This document shows positions 42,954-52,017 of a DNA stretch of 64,000 nucleotides, one piece after another; the stretch's first letter is position 1; every line of letters begins with the position of its first letter. The notes under the pieces were generated by a model. That model was given only the letters and a program-made list of their open reading frames with translations. It was not told where the DNA came from and ran no database searches. The DNA comes from HLUCCA09 sp039822045. Lineage in GTDB: Bacteria; Pseudomonadota; Alphaproteobacteria; Rhodobacterales; Rhodobacteraceae. The position numbers and the translations under genes are program-made. The stretch lies in NCBI GenBank assembly GCA_039822045.1, contig JBCBMY010000004.1, positions 1 through 64,000 on the forward strand, in the 5' to 3' direction.

Positions 42954-44267
42954 GTGATCAAGAGACTTGCTTTCGTTTTTGGTCTGCTGGCGGGGACATG
43001 TTTGGCCGATGAGGTGCCGCGGGCCGTGTCAGACGCAGACTACGCGCCCATCGACTTGTCGCTAGTTCGGCTTGGGCAGCTTCTGTTCTATGATTCGGTG
43101 CTTTCGGGCAACCGCGAGGTTGCCTGCGCGACGTGCCATCACCCTCGATTTGCGACGTCCGACGGGCTGTCGCTGGGATTGGGCGATGGCGGCGTCGGGC
43201 TGGGCCCCGAGCGTCGCGTCGACCCGGAGAATCTGCCTGAGCAACGGATCCCGCGAAACTCGCCGGCGCTCTTCAACCTCGGGGCCAAAGAGTTCACCGT
43301 GTTGTTCCATGACGGACGGATCGAAGTGGATATGAGCCGCCCGTCAGGTATCCGAACGCCGCTCGGTTCGGAAATGGAGGCGGGGTTTGCAAGCCTTCTT
43401 TCGGCGCAGACAATGTTCCCGGTCCTATCGCCTGACGAGATGGCGGGCCATTACCAAGAGAACGAGATTGCCAAGGCCGTGCGGCAGGGTCGGATCACCG
43501 GGCCGGGCGGAGCCTGGGATCTGATCGCCACCCGCGTGACCGAGATACCGGCCTACTCTGACGGCTTCGCCGAGGCCGTGCCCGAGATCGGCGCTGGCCG
43601 GCCGATCAGGTTCACCGATATCTCCGACGCGGTGGCGGCGTTCATGGCGCATGAGTGGCGGTCGGATGACAGCCCGTTTGACGCGCATCTGCGGGGGACC
43701 GCTCCGCTCTCGGGACAGGCGGCGGAGGGGTTTGACTTGTTTTATGGGCGCGCTGGTTGCAGCGGATGCCATGCGGGTCCGTTTCAGACCGACCACGCCT
43801 TTCATGCGACGGGGCAGCCTCAACTCGGACCCGGCAAAGCGGCGCGGTTCGAACGTCATCAGAGGGATGTCGGCCGGATGCGGGTTACCGGCAGAGAGCA
43901 GGATGCATTTGCTTTCCGGACGCCGTCGCTGCGCAATGTAACGCGCACGGGCCCGTGGGGTCATGCCGGAGCCTTTACCGATCTTGCGGCATTTCTGCGA
44001 TACCACACCGCACCGGCGACAGTCGCCTATGCGCCAGCAGCTGTTTTGCCCGCTCTGCCTGGGGCCGCGGATGACTGGGCCACGTGGCAGGCTGCTGCGG
44101 AGCGTGATGCGATCCTGGCGGCGGTCGACGTGCCACCGGTTCGCCTCACGGGGAGCGAGATCGATGCGTTGCTTGCATTCCTCGAGAGCCTGTCCGACCC
44201 AATTGCGCTGTCGGGCCGCTTGGGTGTGCCCGGGTCGGTGCCCTCGGGACTGCCCGTACCGCGCTAG
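42954..44267 (+). CDS. Di-haem cytochrome c peroxidase (CcpA/MauG family)
   Basis: 437 residues from GTG 42954, with GGAGGG upstream. A Sec signal (about 1-19) is followed by two haem c motifs: CATCH (Cys58, Cys61, His62) and CSGCH (Cys269, Cys272, His273). Spacing and length fit bacterial di-haem peroxidases or MauG-like enzymes in the periplasm, which reduce hydrogen peroxide or oxidise protein side chains. RNSPALFNLG and RTPSLRNVTRTGPWGHAG are typical family stretches. It converges on the CRTAC1 gene with a 4-base overlap. Confidence 0.88.
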   Translation: MIKRLAFVFGLLAGTCLADEVPRAVSDADYAPIDLSLVRLGQLLFYDSVLSGNREVACATCHHPRFATSDGLSLGLGDGGVGLGPERRVDPENLPEQRIPRNSPALFNLGAKEFTVLFHDGRIEVDMSRPSGIRTPLGSEMEAGFASLLSAQTMFPVLSPDEMAGHYQENEIAKAVRQGRITGPGGAWDLIATRVTEIPAYSDGFAEAVPEIGAGRPIRFTDISDAVAAFMAHEWRSDDSPFDAHLRGTAPLSGQAAEGFDLFYGRAGCSGCHAGPFQTDHAFHATGQPQLGPGKAARFERHQRDVGRMRVTGREQDAFAFRTPSLRNVTRTGPWGHAGAFTDLAAFLRYHTAPATVAYAPAAVLPALPGAADDWATWQAAAERDAILAAVDVPPVRLTGSEIDALLAFLESLSDPIALSGRLGVPGSVPSGLPVPR

Positions 44268-45811
44268 CCGTCGGCCGCGGGGAGCGTCAGCACCAGGTCC
44301 GTGCCGTTCGGGTGCGCACGTATGTGTTGCCCGGCCTCGGTCTTGATCCAATCCGAGGTGGTGCCGTCAGGCCAGATGACCCGGACCTCTGCTGCCGAGG
44401 CGCTGCCAAGCCCGAAGTGCAAGGGTCCGGACTGCCCGCCTCCATGGCCGCCGCCCACCGTCACTTCGCGCGCCTGGATGCCCGCGTCGGTGCGAACCTC
44501 GACCCAAGCGCCAACAGCCCGGGTGTTCGGCCCCGCACTGCGGGGCTCGATCGCGAGCCAGGCCCCAGCGCTTTGAGTGACGTTTCGCCAGACCTCCATC
44601 GTCGCACGGCGGTTAACAACCGCAAGATCCACGCGCCCGTCACCGTCGAAGTCCGCGAGTCCCGCTCCGCGGGACCGAGCGACAGAGGCGATATCGGCTT
44701 CCCCTGCAGCTTCGGCGAACGTCCCATCTGCCTGCTGCATCAGAAGCGTGTTGGGGTCTTCGATCGGATTCTCAGGCATCTGGTCGACGTTGCCCTTGGC
44801 GATAAACAGATCGAGCCAGCCATCGTTGTCGACATCGGCGAACTCGGCATGCCAGCCGGTGGAGGGGCGCCCATCGTCGCCCAGATGCGGTCGGTGCGCC
44901 GTCGTGCCCATGGCGTAGGGCGCCGCACTCCAGCGGGTGCCGTGGTTGATCTGCAGGAGTTGGTCACCCATCGATGTGAGCATGACCTCGGGCAGCCCAT
45001 CGCCCGTGACATCGCCGCTCGCGATGCCCATGCCCCAAAGCGCGACCTTCTCCCACCCATCTGCTTCGGCCCGTGGCGACAGAGGGGAGAGGCGCCACAT
45101 CTCCTCAAATCCACCGCGGACGTAATAGTGCCGGTCGTTGGAGATGCGGAGTTCGGGCGTGCCTGTCCGCTGCCAGTCAGAGATCAGCATCGAGAGGGCG
45201 CAGTAGCCCGGCGACAGGGCGATTGGGGCGGCGAAGCCCTCGGGTCCCGGCCGGTAGATTGCGTTGTCGTCGCACGCGCCGAAGGGGCCATCGGGGTCGT
45301 CCCTGTCAACGTAGTTGCCGACAGCGAGGGTGGGCCAATCCCGCCCTGCCTCCCACGTTGCCGAGAAGGCGGTGGACCATCGATCGCCCGGGTCGAGGCC
45401 CCAGGCGCGCGTCACATCTTCGAACGCACAATTGCCGAGGCCGCGGAGGAGCATGTTCGGCCCCACACGCAGAACTGCGAGATCGAGCACGGCGTCCCCG
45501 TCGATGTCGAGCGGCCAGGCTCCCGTGACGCCAGTGAGACTTGGGAGTTTGGCCTCCTCGAAGCGGACATGCCCCTGCGTGCTGGCATTAATGAAGAGCC
45601 GGGCAGGGGTCGTGCCACCGGCCGCGAACAGATCTGGTCGGGCGTCGTTGTTGCAATCGAGGATCGAGAGGCCACCGCCCACGAAATGCTCCCAGCCGCC
45701 TGAATAGACATGCTGGACGGGCAGAGCATCGGGCACGGCTTCGAACAGCGGATCCGCAGCAGCGCTCGCAGATGCCAATAGCAAAGAGAGGACGCATGCG
45801 GAGTATTTCAT
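44264..45811 (-). CDS. CRTAC1-type protein with FG-GAP/VCBS and ASPIC/UnbV domains
   Basis: 515 residues with a Sec signal (MKYSACVLSLLLASASAAA). Repeated calcium-type blades are seen: DCNNDARPDLFAAGG, DIDGDAVLDLAVLR, DVTGDGLPEVMLTS, DVDNDGWLDLFIAKGN and DFDGDGRVDLAVVN. The C-terminal ASPIC/UnbV domain contains VGGGHGGGQSGPLHFGLG and VIWPDGTTSDWI. It is a secreted propeller protein of unknown job. Its ATG overlaps the stop of the xylR-like gene, so it is translationally coupled to a sugar regulator. Its stop overlaps that of the convergent di-haem peroxidase gene. Confidence 0.88.
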   Translation of the reverse strand: MKYSACVLSLLLASASAAADPLFEAVPDALPVQHVYSGGWEHFVGGGLSILDCNNDARPDLFAAGGTTPARLFINASTQGHVRFEEAKLPSLTGVTGAWPLDIDGDAVLDLAVLRVGPNMLLRGLGNCAFEDVTRAWGLDPGDRWSTAFSATWEAGRDWPTLAVGNYVDRDDPDGPFGACDDNAIYRPGPEGFAAPIALSPGYCALSMLISDWQRTGTPELRISNDRHYYVRGGFEEMWRLSPLSPRAEADGWEKVALWGMGIASGDVTGDGLPEVMLTSMGDQLLQINHGTRWSAAPYAMGTTAHRPHLGDDGRPSTGWHAEFADVDNDGWLDLFIAKGNVDQMPENPIEDPNTLLMQQADGTFAEAAGEADIASVARSRGAGLADFDGDGRVDLAVVNRRATMEVWRNVTQSAGAWLAIEPRSAGPNTRAVGAWVEVRTDAGIQAREVTVGGGHGGGQSGPLHFGLGSASAAEVRVIWPDGTTSDWIKTEAGQHIRAHPNGTDLVLTLPAADG

Positions 45812-47091
45812 TCGGCCGCGACCTGCCGTGTGGGGCCCAAGAGCTGGTCGGTGACGGCCTGTAGAGCGAGAGCTGCCGCGCCATGTGCCCAGAGCAGATC
45901 GCCCCAGCTATGAACTTCTATGGGGGGCGCTTTTCGGCCCGTTGCGATTGTGAGTTCCGTCATCTCGGCGAGCGTGTCCTCGGCATAGAGATAGTCGTAG
46001 CGCATCCGCTCACCCGACAGGATCAGAAGCGCGGGATCGAAGAGATTGACCACGTTGGCGAGCCCGACGGCAAGGTACCGCCCCGCGCGGCGAAAGATCG
46101 AGCGTGCCGCCGCGTTCCCGGCTTTGGCGTGATCGAACAGACTTTCGAGCAGGATCGCTGTGGATTGGGCGTCATGGTTCATCCGCTCGAGCGCGGTGGT
46201 CGCTTCGCGCACGAGGGCATAGTCGGCGACATAAGCCTCGAGGCAGCCGCGCTGGCCGCATCGGCAAAGCGCCCCGTCGAGCTGAACCTTGGTGTGGCCA
46301 AGTTCCATCCCGAGGCCGCGCGCGCCACGATAGAGGCGGTGATTGACGACGAGGCCCATGCCAACGCCGTGCTCGATGGTGACGACCGCGAAATTGGCCT
46401 TTGCCCGTCCTGCACCGAACCAGAGTTCGGCGAGCGCCACGAGGTTGGCATCGTTGTCGATCGAGACGGGAAGGCCGAGACGGGCAGTTGCGGCTTCGGC
46501 GAGCGCCACGTCCCGTTCGGCGAACAGGGGTGACCAATGGACCATCCCGTCGTCGGCGGCGACAAACCCGGGCACTCCGATCCCAAGCCCAGATAGTGCG
46601 GCGCGCTCTGTTCCCGCAGCCGCACAGACGTCGTCTAGGAGCGCGGCGGTGGTGTCGAGCATGGCGTCGACGGGCATGGTTCCTGGACGGTGTGGGCAGG
46701 AGGCATTGGCCAGGAGGCGCCCCGCAAAATCGACGACGACCGCGGTATGCTCGCGGTCGGACAGTTTGATGCCAGCAACGAGATGGGCCTTGGCCCGGAC
46801 GCCAAGTGCCTGGGGCGGCCGTCCTCGGCCCGTGTCACCAGCTGGTCGGGGCGCCGCGATTTCTTCGAGCAGCCCCAGACCGATCAAGTCGGAGGTGAGC
46901 GCGGTGACGCTCGCTGGGCTGACCCCGAGATCCTTGGCAATCTCGATGCGGGGCAGATGGCCCGCTGCGCGAACCCGTTCGAACACTTGCTGCCGCAGAG
47001 GACGCCCGCCTTCTATCAGGGCGGGGATCAGCGGGCCGCACCCGGTCTGGCTGCTGCCGTTGCCTGGAGATGTGGCGTTGACCGGTCGCAT
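45808..47091 (-). CDS. xylR: ROK-family transcriptional regulator, likely xylose repressor
   Basis: 427 residues from ATG 47091; an upstream ATG at 47127 is possible. The N-terminal winged helix (LRQQVFERVRAAGHLPRIEIAKDLGVSPASVTA, split between IEIAKDLG and SPASVTA) is followed by a ROK domain with the zinc motif CRCGQRGCLEAY. It is divergent from xylF, with a dyad operator between them, and so probably represses xylFHG-BA until xylose binds. Downstream it is coupled to the CRTAC1 gene. Confidence 0.88.
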   Translation of the reverse strand: MRPVNATSPGNGSSQTGCGPLIPALIEGGRPLRQQVFERVRAAGHLPRIEIAKDLGVSPASVTALTSDLIGLGLLEEIAAPRPAGDTGRGRPPQALGVRAKAHLVAGIKLSDREHTAVVVDFAGRLLANASCPHRPGTMPVDAMLDTTAALLDDVCAAAGTERAALSGLGIGVPGFVAADDGMVHWSPLFAERDVALAEAATARLGLPVSIDNDANLVALAELWFGAGRAKANFAVVTIEHGVGMGLVVNHRLYRGARGLGMELGHTKVQLDGALCRCGQRGCLEAYVADYALVREATTALERMNHDAQSTAILLESLFDHAKAGNAAARSIFRRAGRYLAVGLANVVNLFDPALLILSGERMRYDYLYAEDTLAEMTELTIATGRKAPPIEVHSWGDLLWAHGAAALALQAVTDQLLGPTRQVAAE

Positions 47092-47203
47092 TCCTTCATC
47101 CACCGAAACAAATATTGCAGGAACCATACCCGCAGATCCAGTTCTGTAAAGCCTTTCGAGCTCTCGCCGCGGTGCAGCGCGAAATTTTGGCACCCACAGT
47201 CAA

Positions 47204-47231
47204 TTAATATTTTGACTTCTGAAAATAATAA
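47204..47231. promoter_or_regulatory. Dyad operator candidate upstream of xylF
   Basis: TTAATATTTT, an 8-base spacer and AAAATAATAA form an inverted repeat with one mismatch in ten. It is AT-rich within GC-rich DNA and is centred 82 bases before xylF, next to the divergent ROK gene. AT-rich dyads of this kind are typical for ROK repressors. Confidence 0.6.
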
Positions 47232-47299
47232 AGACACTCTACGCGAGTACGGCGATTCCGCCGACAGGGCTGGAAAGGCCCGAACAGGGAGGAAACATC

Positions 47300-48322
47300 A
47301 TGAAGAATACCCTTCTCGCGGCCGTTGCCGCGGCCTGTCTTGCCGTGCCGGCATTCGCGCAAGGCATCACGGTAGGCGTGAGCTGGTCCAACTTTCAGGA
47401 AGAGCGCTGGAAGACCGACGAGGCCGCGATCAAGGCTGCGCTCGATGCCGCCGGAGCGGCCTATGTCTCATCTGATGCGCAGTCCTCTTCGGCAAAGCAG
47501 CTGTCGGACATTGAAAGCCTCGTGGCGCAGGGCGTCGACGCTCTGATTGTGCTCGCACAGGATGCCTCGGCCATCGGTCCGGCTGTTCAGCTTGCCGCGG
47601 ACGAAGGCATCCCCGTCGTGGGCTATGACCGCTTGATCGAGGATCCGCGCGCCTTCTACCTGACCTTCGACAATATCGAGGTTGGCCGGATGCAGGCCCG
47701 GGCGGTGCTGGCCGCGCAGCCAGAGGGCAACTACGTGATGATCAAGGGCTCGCCAACCGACCCGAACGCAGACTTCCTGCGTGGCGGTCAGCAGGAGATC
47801 CTGCAGGAGGCGATCGACAGCGGCGCGATCACCATCGTGGGCGAGGCCTATACAGATCAGTGGCTTCCGGCGAACGCACAGCGCAACATGGAACAGATCC
47901 TGACCGCCAACGACAACGCCGTTGACGCGGTTGTGGCATCAAACGACGGCACCGCCGGTGGCGTTGTTGCGGCGCTGACGGCCCAGGGCATGGACGGGAT
48001 CCCGGTCTCTGGTCAGGACGGAGACCATGCTGCGCTGAACCGTGTGGCCAAAGGCACGCAAACTGTAAGCGTTTGGAAGGACGCACGCGAGCTCGGCAAG
48101 GCGGCAGGCGAGATCGCGGTCGCGATGGCCGGCGGCACAGGCATGGCTGATGTCGACGGCGCGCAGGAATGGACCTCGCCCGGTGGCACGACCCTGACGG
48201 CCCGCTTCCTCGCGCCTGTGCCCGTCACAGCGGATAACCTGTCCACGGTCACGGATGCCGGCTGGATCACGGTCGACGCGTTGTGCCAGGGCGTCGAAGG
48301 CGGCCCCGCTCCCTGCAACTAA
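47300..48322 (+). CDS. xylF: D-xylose ABC transporter substrate-binding protein
   Basis: 340 residues with a clear signal (MKNTLLAAVAAACLAVPAFA) and ribosome site GGAGG. The mature protein shows the XylF pattern: VGVSWSNFQEERWKTDEAAI, VVGYDRLIEDPRAFYLTFDN (split here) and VASNDGTAGGVVAAL, VSGQDGD. It binds D-xylose in the periplasm. It is the first gene of xylF-H-G-B-A and the most distant from the GC-rich hairpin that separates it from xylH, as expected where the binding protein is made in excess. Confidence 0.93.
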   Translation: MKNTLLAAVAAACLAVPAFAQGITVGVSWSNFQEERWKTDEAAIKAALDAAGAAYVSSDAQSSSAKQLSDIESLVAQGVDALIVLAQDASAIGPAVQLAADEGIPVVGYDRLIEDPRAFYLTFDNIEVGRMQARAVLAAQPEGNYVMIKGSPTDPNADFLRGGQQEILQEAIDSGAITIVGEAYTDQWLPANAQRNMEQILTANDNAVDAVVASNDGTAGGVVAALTAQGMDGIPVSGQDGDHAALNRVAKGTQTVSVWKDARELGKAAGEIAVAMAGGTGMADVDGAQEWTSPGGTTLTARFLAPVPVTADNLSTVTDAGWITVDALCQGVEGGPAPCN

Positions 48323-48393
48323 GTCGCTAACGGCGCTGCGGTAACGGCGGCGCCACGCGACAGCGCCGGAGCCTCGCGCGTAGAACCGTGAGG

Positions 48394-48411
48394 CCCCGGG
48401 CAACCGCGGGG
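48394..48411 (+). terminator. Intercistronic hairpin between xylF and xylH
   Basis: CCCCG and CGGGG arms with an 8-base loop in the 127-base xylF-xylH gap. No T-tract. It probably stabilises the xylF mRNA or partly terminates before the permease gene. Confidence 0.45.
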
Positions 48412-48449
48412 TGATGACCCCCTCCCATTACTTCACAGGAGCCGCTCCC

Positions 48450-49742
48450 ATGGCCGACGCGACTGCGCCCGAGACGACGCCGCGCAAATCCGTTTTTGCC
48501 GCCCTCGAACTCGACACACGGCTTTTGGGCATGATCGGCGCATTCGTTGTGCTCTGTCTGGTGTTCAACCTGATCACCGACGGCCGGTTCCTTACCCCAC
48601 GCAACGTGTTCAACCTGACGATCCAGACGGTGTCGGTCGCGATCATGGCGACGGGCATGGTCTTTGTTATCGTGACGCGGCATATCGACTTGTCGGTCGG
48701 CTCGCTTCTCGCGACCTGCTCGGCGATGATGGCGATGACCCAGACCATGGTTTTGCCCGAGTGGCTTGGCATGGGGCTTGGGCACCCTCTGATCGCGCCC
48801 CTTACAATTGTCGTTGGTATTGGCACCGGCGTTTTGATCGGGGCATTTCACGGTGCGCTCGTAGGCTACCTCGCGATCCCGGCGTTCATTGTGACGCTCG
48901 GCGGTTTGCTCGTGTGGCGAAACGTGGCATGGTACCTGACCCGTGGGCAAACGATCGGGCCGCTCGACGAAAACTTCCAACTCTTCGGTGGTATTGGCGG
49001 CACTATGGGAGAGACAGCGAGTTGGGTGCTCGGGGCAGTTTGCGCGGTGCTTGCGGTATTGGCTCTGTTCCAGGCGCGACGGAACAAGCGTACCCACGAC
49101 TTCCCGGTCAAACCGCTCTGGGCCGAGTTGACCTTGGCGGCGATCACGGCTGGCGCGATTCTTGGCTTCGTTGCTGTGCTCAACGCTTATGAGATCCCCG
49201 AACGCCGGCTTGCGCGGATGTTCGAAGCCCGGGGCGAGGTGATGCCCGAAGGGTTCACCGCAGGCTATGGAGTGCCCTATTCGGTGCTGCTTCTCATCGT
49301 GATCGCCGTGGTCATGACGGTGGTTGCAACGCGGACGCGCCTCGGGCGCTACATATTTGCTGCAGGTGGCAACCCGGATGCCGCGCAATTGTCGGGTATC
49401 GATACGCGGCTTCTGACCGTTAAGGTGTTCGCGATCATGGGGGCCCTGTGTGCGATCTCGGCGATCGTCGCCTCGGCGCGGCTGACCTTCCACTCCAACG
49501 ACATCGGCACACTTGACGAGTTGCGCGTCATTGCCGCGGCCGTGATCGGGGGCACCGCCCTGTCGGGTGGCCTTGGCACGATCTACGGCGCCATCCTTGG
49601 AGCGCTCATCATGCAATCGCTCCAATCGGGGATGGCGATGGTCGGGGTCGATGCGCCGTTTCAGAACATCGTGGTCGGTAGCGTCCTCGTCCTTGCCGTG
49701 CTGATCGACATCATCTACCGCAAGCGTACGGGAGCGAAGTGA
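48450..49742 (+). CDS. xylH: D-xylose ABC transporter permease
   Basis: 430 residues from ATG 48450 (ACAGGAG upstream). About ten membrane spans; TGMVFVIVTRHIDLSVGSLL is the signature of the ribose/xylose permease family. The C-terminal half has a conserved GNPDAAQLSGID and GGTALSGGLGTIYGAILGAL. It forms the inner-membrane channel with XylG. Its stop overlaps the xylG start by one base. Confidence 0.93.
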   Translation: MADATAPETTPRKSVFAALELDTRLLGMIGAFVVLCLVFNLITDGRFLTPRNVFNLTIQTVSVAIMATGMVFVIVTRHIDLSVGSLLATCSAMMAMTQTMVLPEWLGMGLGHPLIAPLTIVVGIGTGVLIGAFHGALVGYLAIPAFIVTLGGLLVWRNVAWYLTRGQTIGPLDENFQLFGGIGGTMGETASWVLGAVCAVLAVLALFQARRNKRTHDFPVKPLWAELTLAAITAGAILGFVAVLNAYEIPERRLARMFEARGEVMPEGFTAGYGVPYSVLLLIVIAVVMTVVATRTRLGRYIFAAGGNPDAAQLSGIDTRLLTVKVFAIMGALCAISAIVASARLTFHSNDIGTLDELRVIAAAVIGGTALSGGLGTIYGAILGALIMQSLQSGMAMVGVDAPFQNIVVGSVLVLAVLIDIIYRKRTGAK

Positions 49743-50524
49743 TGGCAAAGGAACCCACACCCGTCGACCGGTCGGGCACGCCGATGGTCGAACTTCGCGA
49801 CATATCTATCGCCTTTGGGGGCATCAAGGCCGTCGATCAGGTGTCGGTCGACCTGTTCCCCGGCGAGGTCGTTGGCCTCCTGGGGCATAATGGGGCGGGA
49901 AAATCCACTCTGATCAAGTGCTTGTCCGGCGCCTACCGGATGGATGCGGGGGAGATCCTGATCGACGGTCAGTCGGTCACCATCCAGAATCCGCGCGATG
50001 CGCGCCGGCACAATATCGAGACAATCTATCAGACGCTGGCGCTGGCCGATAACCTTGACGCCGCCTCCAATCTCTTTCTCGGCCGTGAGCTGACAACGCC
50101 TGTGGGCCTTGTGGACGATGCGGCCATGGAGGCGGAGACGCGCAAGATCATGGGGCGGCTCAACCCCAACTTCCGCAAGTTCTCGGCGCCGGTGTCGGCG
50201 CTGTCGGGCGGACAAAGGCAGTCTGTGGCCATTGCGCGGGCGGTCTACTTCAACGCGCGTATTCTGATAATGGACGAACCGACGGCGGCGCTCGGTCCAC
50301 AAGAGACACAGATGGTGGCCGACCTGATTGGCGAGTTGAAGCGCCAGGGCCTCGGCATCTTCCTGATCGACCACGACGTGCATCAGGTGAAGGCGCTCTG
50401 CGACCGGGCGGCGGTGATGAAGAATGGCAAGCTCGTGGGAACGGTGGATGTCGACGCAGTGTCCACCGACGACATTCTGGCGATGATCATCGCGGGCAAG
50501 AAGCCCGAGCATTTGGCAGCGTGA
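49742..50524 (+). CDS. xylG: D-xylose ABC transporter ATP-binding protein
   Basis: 260 residues from ATG 49742 (a GTG at 49739 is adjacent), with GGAG 7 bases upstream. One ABC domain only: Walker A GHNGAGKSTL, signature LSGGQRQS, Walker B ILIMDEPTAALG. The enteric XylG has two domains; the single-domain form is common in alphaproteobacteria and presumably works as a homodimer. Confidence 0.92.
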   Translation: MAKEPTPVDRSGTPMVELRDISIAFGGIKAVDQVSVDLFPGEVVGLLGHNGAGKSTLIKCLSGAYRMDAGEILIDGQSVTIQNPRDARRHNIETIYQTLALADNLDAASNLFLGRELTTPVGLVDDAAMEAETRKIMGRLNPNFRKFSAPVSALSGGQRQSVAIARAVYFNARILIMDEPTAALGPQETQMVADLIGELKRQGLGIFLIDHDVHQVKALCDRAAVMKNGKLVGTVDVDAVSTDDILAMIIAGKKPEHLAA

Positions 50525-50583
50525 CCGCACGGTCGCCGGGCGTCGCTAGCCCAGCCTGCACGTCGAAGGGAGGCGCGTGAACC

Positions 50584-52017
50584 ATGTTTCTGGGGCTCGA
50601 TCTTGGCACGTCCGGCCTTAAGGGCATTCTGATCGACGCGGATCAGGTGGTAGTGGCCGAAGCCACGGCGCCGCTTTCGGTGGCTCGGCCGCATCCAGGA
50701 TGGTCGGAGCAGAACCCGGCGGATTGGATCGCGGCGGCGGAGGCCGTCCTCGACGAGCTGGCGCCGCATGGGCTGGCCGCGCTCCAGGGGATCGGCCTTT
50801 CGGGCCAGATGCACGGCGCCACGCTGCTCGACGCGTCGGACGAGGTGCTGCGCCCCTGCATACTTTGGAACGACACACGTGCTCACGCAGAGGCCAGCCG
50901 GTACGACGGGGATCCGCAATGGCGCGAGATCACGGGCAACATTGTGTTTCCCGGCTTCACCGCACCCAAGCTTGCTTGGATCAACGCCAACGAGCCCGAC
51001 CTGTTTGCCCGCACAGCACGGGTGCTGTTGCCCAAAGATTATCTGCGCCTCTGGCTGACCGGAGAGCATGTGGCCGAGATGTCGGATGCGGCCGGAACGG
51101 CTTGGCTTGACACCGGAGCGCGCGACTGGTCCGACACTCTGCTGGCCGCCACCGGGCTGTCGCGCGATCACATGCCTCGCCTGGTCGAAGGGGCTGAGGT
51201 TTCGGGGCATGTGCGGGCCGATTTGGCGGCGCGGTGGGGATTTGGCGCTGTCCCGGTCGCGGGAGGAGGGGGCGACAATGCGGCTTCGGCCGTCGGCGTA
51301 GGCGTCGTCCGGTCGGGGCAGGCATTCGTCAGCCTCGGCACGTCGGGCGTGCTCTTTGCGGCCACCGATGGCTACTGGCCGGACGCCGTGACGGCGGTTC
51401 ACACATTCTGCCACGCGCTGCCCGAGACATGGCACCAGATGGGGGTGATCCTGGCTGCGACGGATGCGCTGAATTGGTTCTCGGCGCTCACGGGTGAGGC
51501 TGCGGCGGACCTCACAGGCAATCTCGGGCCACTCCAAGCACCCGCCCGCACACTTTTTCTGCCCTACCTTGGAGGCGAGCGCACCCCGTTGAACGATGCT
51601 GCGATCCGTGGCGCCTTCCTGCATCTCGATCACGCAACCGACCGAGCGGCGGCGACCCGCGCCGTTCTGGAGGGTGTGACCTTTGCGCTGAGGGATTGCA
51701 GGGACGCGCTGGCGGCCACGGGCACACAACTCGACAGCCTCATTGCCGTCGGAGGGGGCTCCCGCTCGCGCTACTGGGTCGAGGCCATCGCCACAGCGCT
51801 CGGAACGCCTGTCGATTTGCCGGCGGCAGGTGATTTCGGAGGGGCCTTTGGGGCTGCCCGGCTTGGCCTGATGGCGGCGACGGGTGTGGGCGCCGAGGTG
51901 GCCGTCGCGCCCCCGATCACAGAGACCATCGAGCCCGTTGCCGCATTGAGCCCGGCGTTCGATGAGGCTCACGTCCGCTACCGCGCCGCGGCCAGAGCGC
52001 TTCAGGAGCTGCCATGA
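50584..52017 (+). CDS. xylB: Xylulokinase (FGGY family)
   Basis: 477 residues. The N-terminal FLGLDLGTSGLKG is the FGGY phosphate-binding loop, and GLSGQMHGATLLD is diagnostic for xylulokinase. The C-terminal ATPase half has VGGGSRSRYWVEAIATALG. It phosphorylates D-xylulose with ATP to xylulose 5-phosphate, which enters the pentose phosphate pathway. The stop overlaps the xylA start. Length is normal. Confidence 0.94.
   Translation: MFLGLDLGTSGLKGILIDADQVVVAEATAPLSVARPHPGWSEQNPADWIAAAEAVLDELAPHGLAALQGIGLSGQMHGATLLDASDEVLRPCILWNDTRAHAEASRYDGDPQWREITGNIVFPGFTAPKLAWINANEPDLFARTARVLLPKDYLRLWLTGEHVAEMSDAAGTAWLDTGARDWSDTLLAATGLSRDHMPRLVEGAEVSGHVRADLAARWGFGAVPVAGGGGDNAASAVGVGVVRSGQAFVSLGTSGVLFAATDGYWPDAVTAVHTFCHALPETWHQMGVILAATDALNWFSALTGEAAADLTGNLGPLQAPARTLFLPYLGGERTPLNDAAIRGAFLHLDHATDRAAATRAVLEGVTFALRDCRDALAATGTQLDSLIAVGGGSRSRYWVEAIATALGTPVDLPAAGDFGGAFGAARLGLMAATGVGAEVAVAPPITETIEPVAALSPAFDEAHVRYRAAARALQELP

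Noticed and set aside
48327..49760. 477-codon open frame on the minus strand
   Set aside because: Opposite xylH; His/Arg/Asp-rich pseudo-sequence with no fold.
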